DNA of 64,000 bases from an uncultured Chloroflexota bacterium (GCA_937974245.1 CALJKV010000114.1:1-64000); one strand, 5' to 3'; counted from the first letter of the stretch, positions 17,013 to 26,071 are shown. Made by a program: numbers and translations. The notes: generated by a model not told the origin, from the sequence alone.

Positions 17013-18221
17013 CTACTCACCTGTGTCCGGCAAAAAGTCGTTCGTGAAGGCCGCTTCCAGGTCAATACCCGCTGTCAGGAAGCCCATCGTCATCAGGGTA
17101 TCCTGCGTCACCTGCCAGGAGGCCAGGTCAGAATAACCCAGGCGGTCAGCATCCCACAGGGCAATCGTGTTGAGCAGCACCCGGAATTGCAGCAGCGTTT
17201 CAGCATCGAATTGGGCCGTCAACCGTTCCAATAGTGCCGCCCGGCTTTCGATAACCACGCTGTGCTCCGGGTTGGTGGCTAAAAAGTCGGCCTGCGCCGC
17301 CGCCTCGTTTTCCAGTGCTGCCCTGAAGGCGTCATCAAGCGGCAGGTTATCCACATACGCCGCGCTCCATAGGTAAGCCTGCGCCGGGTTGCGGATGACA
17401 TCCCGCAGCCCAGCGTCAAAAGCCGTCACCATCGCCGTGACGAGTGCCGGGTTATCCGCGATAGTCATCTCATTCGTCACCAGTCCGTTTGACACCATAT
17501 CTACAGCCGCCGTCACCGGGAAGACGCGCACCGGGGTGCAGCGGGTTTCGATCTGAGTTGGCTCGTTGTTGAGATAAACTACTGCCGCTTCCACACCCTG
17601 GGCATAATCCGACTCATAGCCCACGCAAACGGCCTCCGGCGCGGTGAAGCCAATTGCTTCAAGCTGAATGTCACTTTCCGTCAGGTCGTTGGCCGCCAGC
17701 AGCGCGACCAGCCCGTTAAAGCTGGCACCGAAGCGCCCCGGAATGCCAACCTTATGCCCACGCAGATCAGCCACCGACTCAATCGGGCTGTCTGCCGGGA
17801 CAACGATCCCTACCGGGTACTGCTGGAACCATTCGTAGACATAGACCACCGGACGCCCGTTGGCCCGTGCCTTGATAACTTCCTCACCGCTGATGAGGCC
17901 GAACTGCCGTTCACCTGCCGCGATTAAATCTACACCGACATTTTCATCGCCATGCTCCATCATGATATTCATCCCGGCGTCCGCGAAGTGGCCGTTTTCA
18001 AGCGCGGCATACACCGGCGCGAACTGTACATTCGGCACGAACGTCAGAAAGAGCGGCTGGTCAACCAGCGTTTCTTGCGCTACCACCGTGCTGCCCAGCA
18101 GCAGCATGATGGCAGTCAGCAAAAGAGCAAGCGACTTAGCACGGACGGCGGGTTTAAGTCCGCTGCCCCCACTGAGCCTCTGTGGGGCGCTAGAAGAGGC
18201 GGAAAACTGTGTTTGTGTCAT
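17013..18221 (-). CDS. ribY: RibY-type riboflavin ABC transporter substrate-binding protein
   Basis: This 402-residue protein has an N-terminal membrane/signal segment (about residues 28-48, ending VVAQ) and an NMT1/SsuA/THI5-like periplasmic-binding domain (LFLTFVPNVQFAPVYAALENGHF; VADLRGHKVGIPGRFGASFNG). By sequence alone it would be called a nitrate/thiamine-precursor binding protein. The FMN riboswitch controlling the operon makes riboflavin the likely ligand, as in the RibXY systems described for Chloroflexi. The N-terminus contains an in-frame copy of a dispersed repeat (18144-18170). It follows ribX after 82 bases. Confidence 0.8.
   Translation of the reverse strand: MTQTQFSASSSAPQRLSGGSGLKPAVRAKSLALLLTAIMLLLGSTVVAQETLVDQPLFLTFVPNVQFAPVYAALENGHFADAGMNIMMEHGDENVGVDLIAAGERQFGLISGEEVIKARANGRPVVYVYEWFQQYPVGIVVPADSPIESVADLRGHKVGIPGRFGASFNGLVALLAANDLTESDIQLEAIGFTAPEAVCVGYESDYAQGVEAAVVYLNNEPTQIETRCTPVRVFPVTAAVDMVSNGLVTNEMTIADNPALVTAMVTAFDAGLRDVIRNPAQAYLWSAAYVDNLPLDDAFRAALENEAAAQADFLATNPEHSVVIESRAALLERLTAQFDAETLLQFRVLLNTIALWDADRLGYSDLASWQVTQDTLMTMGFLTAGIDLEAAFTNDFLPDTGE
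18144..18170. repeat. dispersed repeat family R1, copy inside ribY
   Basis: The element reads GACGGCGGGTTTAAG followed by TCCGCTGCCCCC. It matches intergenic copies at 54021, 61364 and (partly) 38440. Here it is translated in frame into the pre-signal region of RibY (GGSGLKPAVRA). Confidence 0.5.
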
Positions 18222-18303
18222 TTTGACTCATTTCTCATGATAATACACGTTATCACTGATAAATATCGTGGAGAGAAAACGCCCCCACGAACCGTTACCA
18301 TCG

Positions 18304-19146
18304 CTATAGGGCGCTGCGCCCGTCGCGGATGCGCCAGGCCAGTACCCGGCGCTCGAGCAGCGACACCGCGCTATATAGCAGCCGCGCGATCACCGTCAGG
18401 GTGATAACGCCCACCAGCACCAATGGCGTATCATACTGGTTACGCGCCAGATTGATGTAAAAACCGAGTCCGGCATTGGCGTACACGAACTCGCCCACCA
18501 CCGCGCCGATCACCGCTAACGTCGCACTGATTTTCAACCCGCTGATCAGCACTGGCATCGCCGCCGGAATCTCCAGCTTGGTGAATGTCTGCCAGCGGGT
18601 CGCCCGCATCGAACGCATCAGGTCACGCAGCGGGGACGGCACGGTGCGGATGCCGACGACAGTGTTCATCAACATCGGGAAAAACACGATCAACGCACTG
18701 GTGACGATCTTGCTACTTGTCCCGCCGCCGAACCAGATAACGAGCAGCGGCGCATAAGCCACAATTGGCGCGGACTGAAAAGCAACGATGATCGGGGAGA
18801 GCAGGCTTTCCAGCAGCGGACTTTTGGCGATGACATAGCCTAACACCACAGCAGTGGTCAGCCCGACAGCCAACCCTGGCAGAACTTCCGATAGTGTCAC
18901 CTGGGTATGCTGCCAGAGTGTTCCACTTGCCAGCACTTGCTGAAACTTCTGGAATACGGCGGCAGGGGATGGCACGATAAACGCCGGATACAGCTCCAGC
19001 CAGGCAATCACCTGCCAGAGCAGTAGAACCAGCACTGTCATCAGGATGGGTGCAGTGCGCCGGAGCAGCGTCCGGTCAAAGCGTGGGAGGCGTATCCAGG
19101 GCTGCCGCACGGGATGGGCTTTGGCGTGAAGCGCGGTTTCTTGCAT
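18304..19146 (-). CDS. ribX: RibX-type riboflavin ABC transporter permease
   Basis: This 280-residue permease has six predicted membrane helices and the BPD_transp_1 cytoplasmic EAA-type loop (LRDLMRSMRATRWQTFTKLEIPAAMP). Family resemblance is to SsuC/ThiX permeases. The start is the ATG at 19146 (MQETALHAK); an in-frame ATG 21 codons upstream lies across the terminator hairpin and is rejected. It is the first gene behind the FMN riboswitch, so it should be shut off when FMN is abundant. No ATP-binding subunit gene is present nearby, so an ATPase encoded elsewhere must be assumed. Confidence 0.8.
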   Translation of the reverse strand: MQETALHAKAHPVRQPWIRLPRFDRTLLRRTAPILMTVLVLLLWQVIAWLELYPAFIVPSPAAVFQKFQQVLASGTLWQHTQVTLSEVLPGLAVGLTTAVVLGYVIAKSPLLESLLSPIIVAFQSAPIVAYAPLLVIWFGGGTSSKIVTSALIVFFPMLMNTVVGIRTVPSPLRDLMRSMRATRWQTFTKLEIPAAMPVLISGLKISATLAVIGAVVGEFVYANAGLGFYINLARNQYDTPLVLVGVITLTVIARLLYSAVSLLERRVLAWRIRDGRSAL

Positions 19147-19148
19147 AA

Positions 19149-19183
19149 TAAAAACCCCGTTGTCTGGCAGCAGCACAACAGGG
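19149..19183 (-). terminator. riboswitch-controlled terminator at the ribX start
   Basis: On the minus strand CCCTGTTG (19183-19176) pairs with CAACGGGG (19162-19155) and is followed by TTTTTATT, then the ribX ATG. The stem also buries the GGGG that would serve as Shine-Dalgarno, so one hairpin could both terminate and block translation. A competing palindrome GGGCAG-gt-CTGCCC lies upstream in the leader. Confidence 0.7.
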
Positions 19184-19297
19184 CAAGTAAGCAAACGTGA
19201 ATCCATCATAACAACCGGGCAGACCTGCCCACCTGGTATGGATTGACGCGATACACAAACAACCAGAATAAACCAACAAGGTCTATTCGGCTGCTTT

Positions 19298-19491
19298 ACC
19301 TTCTTCCATCCAGACTGTCACTGTCGGCATCGGCTTTCCACCGATTCCACCATCATGGCAAAAACCATGAAGCACCAAACTGGGCGCGTGAATGAAGTAG
19401 CACAATGAGGTTTGGTGACTTGGGTCGCGGGCTTGACGCATAAACTACCACGCCACACCGCCGGTAGGGAATTTCACCCTGCCCCGAAGGT
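19298..19491 (-). promoter_or_regulatory. FMN riboswitch (RFN element)
   Basis: Reading the minus strand, the leader contains the conserved RFN blocks: CTTCGGGGCAGGGTG, AAATTCCCTACCGGCGGT, the GCCCGCGA block, GGTGGAATCGGTGGAAAGCC-like and GACAGTCTGGATGG. They are closed by P1 pairing of ACCTTC (19491-19486) with GAAGGT (19303-19298). An extended variable arm (about 19350-19420) can pair GGTTT/AAACC-type arms. FMN binding is expected to favour the downstream terminator. The rest of 19147-19595 holds only this leader and the pduO 3' flank. Confidence 0.95.
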
Positions 19492-19595
19492 CTGCTATTC
19501 AATTGATATTACCAGTATAGCAGATTCGCCGTAGGAGAGGCAATAGCCGCAGCACACAATAGGGCAAAATATGATGATTTGATTCTGCCCCTATT

Positions 19596-20144
19596 TTAGT
19601 CCCGCAGCGCCCATTTGTCCTCTGGTTCGCCGGTCTGACTGTTCTCCCAGCGAGAGAGCGTGAAAAGGAAGTCCGACAGCCGGTTGAGATAAATCAGTGA
19701 CTGGGGGTTAATCGCCTCATGTTCCCCCAAGACCACCACCAGACGCTCCGCCCGGCGGCACACTGTCCGCGCCACATGAAGCTGGGCGGCGGCGGGGCTG
19801 CCCCCCGGCAAGATGAAATTCGCCAGCGGCGGCAGTGCCTCAGTCATCGTGTCTATGGCTGCTTCCAGCCAGGCCACACCCTCGGCATCCATTCGCACTA
19901 CCCATTCGGCCTGGGCATCCAGCGGAGTCGCCAGGTCAGCCCCTAGGTGGAAAAGCTGGCGCTGGACTCGTCCTAGCCAGGCTTCCGTCTGGGCGGTCGG
20001 CCGCTGGGCGCGGGCGACACCGATCACGGCGTTGAGTTCGTCTACAGTGCCATAAGCCTCGACGCGGTAATGCGCCTTAGAAACCCGCCCGCCAGAGAAC
20101 AAACTGGTTGTGCCGTTGTCGCCGGTTTTAGTGTATATTTTCAT
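19596..20144 (-). CDS. pduO: PduO-type corrinoid adenosyltransferase
   Basis: This 182-residue enzyme transfers the adenosyl group of ATP to cob(I)alamin, forming coenzyme B12. The N-terminal ATP loop YTKTGDNGTTSLFSGGRVSK, the VEAYGTVDELNAVIG helix, RTVCRRAERLVV and the terminal YLNRLSDFLF motif are all present at family-typical positions. The start is the ATG at 20144, about 10 bases after AGGAG. It is transcribed divergently from recA. The window also encodes a B12-type radical SAM protein (50034), a possible user of cobalamin. Confidence 0.9.
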   Translation of the reverse strand: MKIYTKTGDNGTTSLFSGGRVSKAHYRVEAYGTVDELNAVIGVARAQRPTAQTEAWLGRVQRQLFHLGADLATPLDAQAEWVVRMDAEGVAWLEAAIDTMTEALPPLANFILPGGSPAAAQLHVARTVCRRAERLVVVLGEHEAINPQSLIYLNRLSDFLFTLSRWENSQTGEPEDKWALRD

Positions 20145-20166
20145 CAGAACAACATCACTCCTGATC

Positions 20167-20195
20167 TTGTGTGATTAGAACTTTTGTGCTATCAT
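20167..20195 (+). promoter_or_regulatory. recA promoter with SOS/LexA-like box
   Basis: TTGTGT (20167-20172), 17 bases and TATCAT (20190-20195) form a promoter. Between them lies TAGAAC-tttt-GTGCTA (20176-20191), a near-perfect palindrome of the AGAAC-N4-GTTCT type bound by Gram-positive-style LexA. One arm position differs from perfect symmetry. Confidence 0.5.
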
Positions 20196-20239
20196 TGGTT
20201 TTCGTCAGTGCGGTCAATCATACATAGGAATTTGTCCAA

Positions 20240-21406
20240 ATGGCAGATATGGATTATCCAGACTATACTGAAGACAGTTTAGACGATGATGGCGGGGATG
20301 AAGACAGTCCCCGACCTAAGCCGGCAGAGAAGGAGAAGGGTAAAAAATCAGTGGCGAAAAGAAAAACGAAAACAGACGACAGCGGCACGCCCCAGGAAGA
20401 CCAGGGACGTCAAAAAGCAATGGATGTTGCGCTGGCCGACATCACCAAGCGATTTGGTGATGGTGCCATTGTCCGCCTGGGTGACGCCACCAATATGGTT
20501 GTGGATACCATTCCTTCCGGCTCGCTGGGGGTAGACATCATCCTGGGCGTTGGCGGTATCCCACGAGGCCGCATCACTGAAATATATGGCCCGGAAAGCT
20601 CCGGCAAGACGACACTGTGTTTGCATGTGGTGGCGGAAGCGCAGAAGCGCGGCGGGCTGGCGGCCTTTGTGGACATGGAACACGCTCTTGATCCGACCTA
20701 TGCCGAGCGGATTGGCGTGAACGTGGATACGCTCTACGTGTCACAGCCGGATACTGGGGAGCAGGCACTGGAAATCACTGAGGCGCTGGTGCGTTCCGGC
20801 GCGCTGGATATTATTATTGTGGACAGCGTGGCAGCGCTCGTCCCGCGTGCCGAAATCGAAGGCGAGATGGGCGATTCGCACGTCGGCCTGCAAGCCCGCC
20901 TGATGAGCCAGGCGCTCCGCAAGCTCTCGGGGGCGATCAAACAGTCGAATGTCAGTGTGCTGTTCACCAATCAGTTGCGCGAAAAAATCGGCGTGATGTT
21001 CGGTTCACCCGAAACGACGAGCGGCGGGCGCGCCCTCAAATTCTACGCCAGCGTCCGGCTCGACATCCGGCGCATCCAGAGCATTAAACAGGGTGGTGAG
21101 AATATCGGCAACCGTACACGCGTACGCGTGACGAAAAACAAGGTCGCCGCGCCCTTCAAAGAGTGCGAGTTCGACATCATGTTCTATGAAAACGGCATCA
21201 GCAAAGTCGGTGAAATCATAGACATCGGTGTGGAAATGGAAATTATCGAAAAGCGCGGGGCGTTCTTCCGTTATAAGGATGGGCTACTCGGCCAGGGACG
21301 CGAACAGTCTAAACTGTTCCTGAGGGAAAATCCAACTATTTCCGACGAAATTGAAGCGGCGATCCGCGCCAAATACGGACTGCCGGAGCTGCCCACCAGC
21401 CTGTGA
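20240..21406 (+). CDS. recA: recombinase RecA with long acidic/basic N-terminal extension
   Basis: This 388-residue RecA has Walker A GPESSGKTT at residues 117-125, the VDMEHALDP and VDSVAALVP strands, the L2 region (NQLREKIGVMFGSPETTSGG) and the C-terminal domain. In E. coli RecA Walker A is at about 66, so this protein carries some 50 extra N-terminal residues: an Asp/Glu-rich start (DSLDDDGGDEDS) followed by a Lys/Arg-rich linker. The usual acidic C-terminal tail is missing; it ends GLPELPTSL. It catalyses strand exchange and LexA autocleavage. Confidence 0.97.
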   Translation: MADMDYPDYTEDSLDDDGGDEDSPRPKPAEKEKGKKSVAKRKTKTDDSGTPQEDQGRQKAMDVALADITKRFGDGAIVRLGDATNMVVDTIPSGSLGVDIILGVGGIPRGRITEIYGPESSGKTTLCLHVVAEAQKRGGLAAFVDMEHALDPTYAERIGVNVDTLYVSQPDTGEQALEITEALVRSGALDIIIVDSVAALVPRAEIEGEMGDSHVGLQARLMSQALRKLSGAIKQSNVSVLFTNQLREKIGVMFGSPETTSGGRALKFYASVRLDIRRIQSIKQGGENIGNRTRVRVTKNKVAAPFKECEFDIMFYENGISKVGEIIDIGVEMEIIEKRGAFFRYKDGLLGQGREQSKLFLRENPTISDEIEAAIRAKYGLPELPTSL

Positions 21407-21536
21407 TCCTGATTTTTGCGGCTGACACCAAACGATGGCAATCGCCATCAGGGAGAAAGTCCCCCGGCCAGCCGTGATATGATCGATCCCCTCCCCAACT
21501 CAACCATTACACGGTGGGCGAGTCCGGGAGGGGTAG

Positions 21537-23237
21537 TTACATCTCCACCTGGAAACCGTGTTCGCCCAGGGCATCATGCAGGGCATCCCATTGGTCGCCA
21601 CGCACGATGACGGCCATCGGCCCCAACCGCGCACCCAGGTAGCGGCGCAACCCCGGTGTATCCAGGATTTTCTCCAGTGTTTCCGGCGCGGTAGTACGTA
21701 AAACGGCGAGGTGTTCCAAAGAAACCACTGCTGTAGGGCCACCGCGCCAGTTTTCCAGCAGTTGGGCAATCGCCGGGGGGATTGGCTTGTCGTCCAGCAC
21801 TCGGCTAAGGAAGTTGGCGATATGCCCGGTGTTGATTCCCTGGTCAGCCGCCCGCTGAATCCCCTCACCATCCAGCTTGTAGGGATACGGGTCACCCGCT
21901 GCACCCCAGGTCGTGAAGCGTGCCACCTGGAAGCGATCCACCCGTGAGACGCGGCGTGGCACCAGCAGCGTCCCATCCGTCCCCACGATAATCTTATCAT
22001 CCTGCTCCAGCGGCTGCGGCCAGGGGATTTGCCCCAGGAATGCCCGGCCATAGGCGGTCAGGCGGGCGGCATCCTCAGCGCGGTCTACCAGGCCTAACCA
22101 GTGCATCGGCCCGGTCACATAATATTCGAGCAGTGCCCCCTCTACCGCGTCCCAGCTTTCAAACCCCTTGAGATAGTCATCGGCATCGTTGCGGATATAC
22201 CAGCTTTCATAATCGCCGCCAGGACGCTGGAAATCCGGCTCTAGCATCTTGATCGCCTCAATAAAATCATCCAGCGACCACCATTCCTGGCGCGGCACGA
22301 GCGACGCCATCAGGCCAAACACCGTGTCTCGCGGTATGGTGGGGTCGTAATCGTCCAGGTCGCCACCTGGCTCGGGGTGCAGCCCCGGTACATGCCACAG
22401 GTCACGGCAGATGTGGCTTTCCTGCCAGCCTTCGGCCAGTTCGCGCACCTGGGTCGGACGCCCGGCGGAAAGCCAGCGGCGTGTCTCGGCGCGTTTGGTA
22501 TAGGCACGCCCGGTTTGAATCTCGACCAGACCGGCACTCAGGACCAGCGCGAACAGGAAAGTCACGCGCTCATCTTCCGGCTTGAGCAGATGCGGCAGCA
22601 GGCTCGCCCGGTCATCCACCGCCAGCGTCGCACCCTCGACCAGTGGGCTGTGAAGCTGCACATAGGCCAGCAGCGTGGTCACGTCATCCACCGCTGAAGT
22701 ATCCGCCGGTTGGGGCTGGAGGTCGTCCAGGTCGGCCAGCGGTTCAATGCTGATCGGCTCGTCGCGCCCGGTAGTCGGTGCTTTCAGGTTGGAGTATCCG
22801 GTCTGATGGACCGGCAGCACCGGCAGCAGGTCGTCCGGCACATAAATGACAACGCGCGACCCGGCATCGGAAAGCTCGAATCCCTGGGCAACCAGGCCGC
22901 GATAGAACAGGGCTTCAGCGATACTCTGTGGGTTTTCGTGCGGTTTTTCCCGTTCGATTTTGGCCGCCCCCATCTGGCGAATTTCACCGAACAGCCGCCC
23001 AAATTTCGCCATCTGCATTTTGCCACCTGCGCCAATCAGCATTTGCAGGGCGCCACGCTGGGCATCATCCAGACCGTCCCACACCTGTTTGGCACGGGCT
23101 TCGTCCAGCATGGCTCCGGCTAACGCAGCAATCTGCTTATCATTATCCAGCCCGGCGATATTGGCATCCCAGAGTTTAGCCAGGATGGGCAGCAGGGCCC
23201 GATCTGTATCTTGTAAGGTGCGAATGATGTTTGTCAT
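21537..23237 (-). CDS. XPB/Ssl2-like helicase-associated domain protein
   Basis: This 566-residue protein has an alpha-helical N-terminal half with winged-helix character (LFGEIRQMGAAKIEREKPHEN; ALFYRGLV) and a C-terminal Helicase_C_3-type domain (IIVGTDGTLLVPRRVSRVDRFQVARFTTW; INTGHIANFLSRVLDDKPIP; TAVVSLEHLAVLRT). This arrangement is known from stand-alone bacterial proteins related to the XPB damage-recognition/auxiliary part but lacking the ATPase motor: no Walker A is visible. Function is unproven. It is convergent with recA, with which it may share a DNA-repair theme. Confidence 0.7.
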   Translation of the reverse strand: MTNIIRTLQDTDRALLPILAKLWDANIAGLDNDKQIAALAGAMLDEARAKQVWDGLDDAQRGALQMLIGAGGKMQMAKFGRLFGEIRQMGAAKIEREKPHENPQSIAEALFYRGLVAQGFELSDAGSRVVIYVPDDLLPVLPVHQTGYSNLKAPTTGRDEPISIEPLADLDDLQPQPADTSAVDDVTTLLAYVQLHSPLVEGATLAVDDRASLLPHLLKPEDERVTFLFALVLSAGLVEIQTGRAYTKRAETRRWLSAGRPTQVRELAEGWQESHICRDLWHVPGLHPEPGGDLDDYDPTIPRDTVFGLMASLVPRQEWWSLDDFIEAIKMLEPDFQRPGGDYESWYIRNDADDYLKGFESWDAVEGALLEYYVTGPMHWLGLVDRAEDAARLTAYGRAFLGQIPWPQPLEQDDKIIVGTDGTLLVPRRVSRVDRFQVARFTTWGAAGDPYPYKLDGEGIQRAADQGINTGHIANFLSRVLDDKPIPPAIAQLLENWRGGPTAVVSLEHLAVLRTTAPETLEKILDTPGLRRYLGARLGPMAVIVRGDQWDALHDALGEHGFQVEM

Positions 23238-23353
23238 AGATTGCTTCCTGGCAGAATAGTATCAGGGTATGGCTGGCGTGCTGGCCCACCAGGCGATGAA
23301 TCCCCAACACACAACGTTGGCAAGTCCCGACTTTTCACGCTCAACCCGGCAAC

Positions 23354-24046
23354 TCAATCCGCGTATGTTTCGGTATCTGGTGGTCTGTTGAACATGGTGT
23401 AAACGAACAGAACAATAATCCCGGCGATAAATCCGCCGATATGGGCGAAGAAGGCCACCCCGCCGCTGATGGCATCCGGGCTGATTGACGCAATACCGTT
23501 GAGCAGTTGCAGCAGGAACCAGAAGCCCAATACAAGCAGGGCCGGAGCATTGAACGAACGCGGCAGCACGCGGAAGAAAATGATGACCACACGCACCCGT
23601 GACCCTGGATACAACACGAGATAGCTGCCCAACACACCGGAAATCGCGCCACTGGCGCCCACCATCGGCACGCACAGTGTTGAGTTCACCAGTGATTCAC
23701 TGAAGGTCGCGGCGACACCAAACACGGCGTACAGCCCCAGGAATTTCCACCCGCCCAGGTAATCTTCTACGTTACGGCCAAAAATCCACAGGTAGGCCAT
23801 ATTGCCGATGAGGTGCGACCAACTGGCATGGAGGAACATGCTCCGCACCAGGTCGAGGCCGGTCCCTGGCGAAAGCAGGTGATTGCCCAGTTCACACGGC
23901 ACAACAGCTAACTGGCGGAATACCAAACCAAGCTGGTTGGCCGGAATAGTGAGTTCCCACAAAAACACCAGCACATTGACAAGAATCAGCCCATAGGTGA
24001 CATAAGCAGGCTTCCGCACCGGGAGTAAGGCTTTGACCGGCAGCAT
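23354..24046 (-). CDS. rhomboid-family intramembrane serine protease
   Basis: This 230-residue protein has about six membrane helices. Catalytic Ser132 lies in GASGAISG and its partner His202 in FFAHIGGFIAG; the oxyanion/helix-2 residues are HASWSHLIGN (His73, His78, Asn82). Rhomboids cleave transmembrane substrates within the bilayer. The C-terminus is short and soluble. It is monocistronic; the 24047-24374 gap upstream separates it from the divergent flippase gene. Confidence 0.92.
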   Translation of the reverse strand: MLPVKALLPVRKPAYVTYGLILVNVLVFLWELTIPANQLGLVFRQLAVVPCELGNHLLSPGTGLDLVRSMFLHASWSHLIGNMAYLWIFGRNVEDYLGGWKFLGLYAVFGVAATFSESLVNSTLCVPMVGASGAISGVLGSYLVLYPGSRVRVVIIFFRVLPRSFNAPALLVLGFWFLLQLLNGIASISPDAISGGVAFFAHIGGFIAGIIVLFVYTMFNRPPDTETYAD

Positions 24047-24311
24047 GGCGGCTTCCCTTTCAAAATACTGCGCTTAGCTTCGCTTCTTATTGTATTACAT
24101 CCTGGTTCTATAGGCTATTTTCAAGGACTTCTGATACTATTCTGGAATCGTTAAAAGTAAATGCCCTATGCAAGATATGCCGTTCCAGATTATTCTTGCA
24201 ACAAAAATCAAAGGGTCTGTTCGGAAATATGGTGATGCGATTTCCCTGGTTTGTTTGCGAAAGTCTATGGGAAAGATTTTCTATTGTGAATATTAAGCGG
24301 ATTGAGGAGTA

Positions 24312-24320
24312 TGCTATACT
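24312..24320 (+). promoter_or_regulatory. extended -10 promoter upstream of flippase
   Basis: TGCTATACT at 24312-24320 is a TGn-extended -10 about 55 bases before the flippase start. No good -35 is seen. The remainder of 24047-24374 is AT-rich and shows no gene. Confidence 0.35.
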
Positions 24321-24374
24321 GCAAGGATTATTTTAGCCTATTCTGAAACAATGGAACGGCTTGTATGAACACCT

Positions 24375-25898
24375 ATGCCTGACCTGGCGGTGTTGGAGGA
24401 ATTCGTGGAAAGCTTGGAATCGCCGGTTACCCAACCCGAACGAAACGTTGGCAGAATTATCGCACGTAATACAGCCTTCGGGTTGGCATCTCAGGTTGTG
24501 CTGAAAATCATTGGCTTCTTGTTCAATGTACTGGTCATCAATCGTCTGGGAGATAGCAGTTTTGGGCAGTACTCGATTGTGCTGTCCTGGGCAACACTGT
24601 TCGCTGTACTTGGTGATCTGGGCATTGCCCAGTTTTATACCCGTGAAATCGCCCGCAACCGCGAAAGAGCATCGGAATGGTTCTGGGATGTCGTTGTCTT
24701 GCGCTTTTGCCTGGCGATTCTGGCATCGGCTGTGACCACCGGCGGCGCGATTGTCTTTGGCTATTCAACCGAGATTGTCATTGCCATCGGCCTATATACC
24801 TCGACCTATTATCTACAGGCGCTGCTGCAACCCCTGGTGAGTATCATTGAGGGGAACGAACGCATTGATATCACCTCGGTATTCGCGATCATCGCTCAGG
24901 TTGTTTTCATGGGTTCCGGGGCGATTTTCCTGTTCCTGGGGGGCAGTTTCGTCTGGCTGGTAGTCTCCTCGCTCATCACCATCCCACTGTTGATTATCCT
25001 GTGTATCTGGGTGATTCGCAAAAACAAACTGTCTCCGCCGGCCTTCCAATTGAAGCTGGCCTTATGGAAGATGTTGGTGCGTGGCGGGCTGCCATTTGCC
25101 ATGATTCAGGTTTCACTCTCGTTCGCCTTCCAGTCCGACAACATTTTCCTGAGCAAGTATGGTTATTCCGACCAGCAAGTGGGGTGGTATAGCGCAGCTT
25201 ACAGCCTGATGTTGACCGCCTCGGTCATGATTGGTTCCTTCAACCGGGCAATTCTGCCCTCACTGGCGCGGGAACACGAGAAGAACCCGGACAGTATCGT
25301 GCCCTGGTACTATCGCTCGGTCAAAGCACTGGCCTTCATCGGGATGCCAGTGGCCGTTGGGGGGATGCTGCTTTCCGATAAAATCGTTGCTTTCCTTTAC
25401 CCGGAATATCCCCCAGCCGGCATCGCCTTTGCCATCTTGATCTGGTACATCCCGATGCATCTCTACACTTCATTTTCCGGGAATCTGACGACATCCATTA
25501 AGAAGGAATCCAGGGCAGCACGGATTTTCCTGGGCGAAGGTCTGGTGAACGTGGCGCTGAACTTTGCCCTGATCCCGCCGTTTGGCGTGGTTGGTGCGTC
25601 TTTCGCCACGCTGCTTACCGAAGTGTTTGGCTCGGCGCTCTTCTATGTGCTGTTTCGCCGCACGTTCGGGCCTGGGCTAAACTTCAAGAAAATGTTCCGG
25701 TTGGCTCTTTCTGCCCTCCTGATGGGCGTGGTGGTCTTCCTGCTGCGCGACCTTGGCTTGGGCCTGGGCGTGCTGATCGCCGTTGGCGCGGCGTTTTACC
25801 TGATTCTGGTGTGGCTGACTCGCGCCTTTTCGCAATCCGAATTGGAAGTCTTAAAAAGTCTTTTTCAGCGAGTACGGCTGCGCCTGTTGCCGTCCTAG
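24375..25898 (+). CDS. MATE/Wzx-like polysaccharide flippase
   Basis: This 507-residue membrane protein has a cytoplasmic N-terminus and about 12-14 helices. The segment RNTAFGLASQVVLKIIGFLFNVLVINRLG and the following GDSSFGQYSIVLSWATLFAVLGDLG are typical of the polysaccharide biosynthesis (oligosaccharide flippase) family. Such proteins move lipid-linked glycan units across the membrane. It is single here; the glycan genes at 48620 and 60400-64000 could supply its substrate. Confidence 0.88.
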   Translation: MPDLAVLEEFVESLESPVTQPERNVGRIIARNTAFGLASQVVLKIIGFLFNVLVINRLGDSSFGQYSIVLSWATLFAVLGDLGIAQFYTREIARNRERASEWFWDVVVLRFCLAILASAVTTGGAIVFGYSTEIVIAIGLYTSTYYLQALLQPLVSIIEGNERIDITSVFAIIAQVVFMGSGAIFLFLGGSFVWLVVSSLITIPLLIILCIWVIRKNKLSPPAFQLKLALWKMLVRGGLPFAMIQVSLSFAFQSDNIFLSKYGYSDQQVGWYSAAYSLMLTASVMIGSFNRAILPSLAREHEKNPDSIVPWYYRSVKALAFIGMPVAVGGMLLSDKIVAFLYPEYPPAGIAFAILIWYIPMHLYTSFSGNLTTSIKKESRAARIFLGEGLVNVALNFALIPPFGVVGASFATLLTEVFGSALFYVLFRRTFGPGLNFKKMFRLALSALLMGVVVFLLRDLGLGLGVLIAVGAAFYLILVWLTRAFSQSELEVLKSLFQRVRLRLLPS

Positions 25899-26022
25899 TA
25901 GCTCAATTTGGTGAGATGGCATGTTTCCCCAGCGCCCAAGAGGCTTGACCCCTTGACGACCTGTTTACGTAATTATTGCCACCTAAGAGCCGCAGCGCAA
26001 TCTGTGTGATGATCTGATGCAG

Positions 26023-26044
26023 AGGAGCGTTTCTGGACGCTCCT
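26023..26044. terminator. hairpin between convergent genes
   Basis: AGGAGCGT (26023-26030) pairs perfectly with ACGCTCCT (26037-26044) around a 6-base loop, between the flippase and epimerase stops. There is no U-run on either side. Confidence 0.45.
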
Positions 26045-26071
26045 GTCAGCCGACCACGCAGAGCGCCGCTA

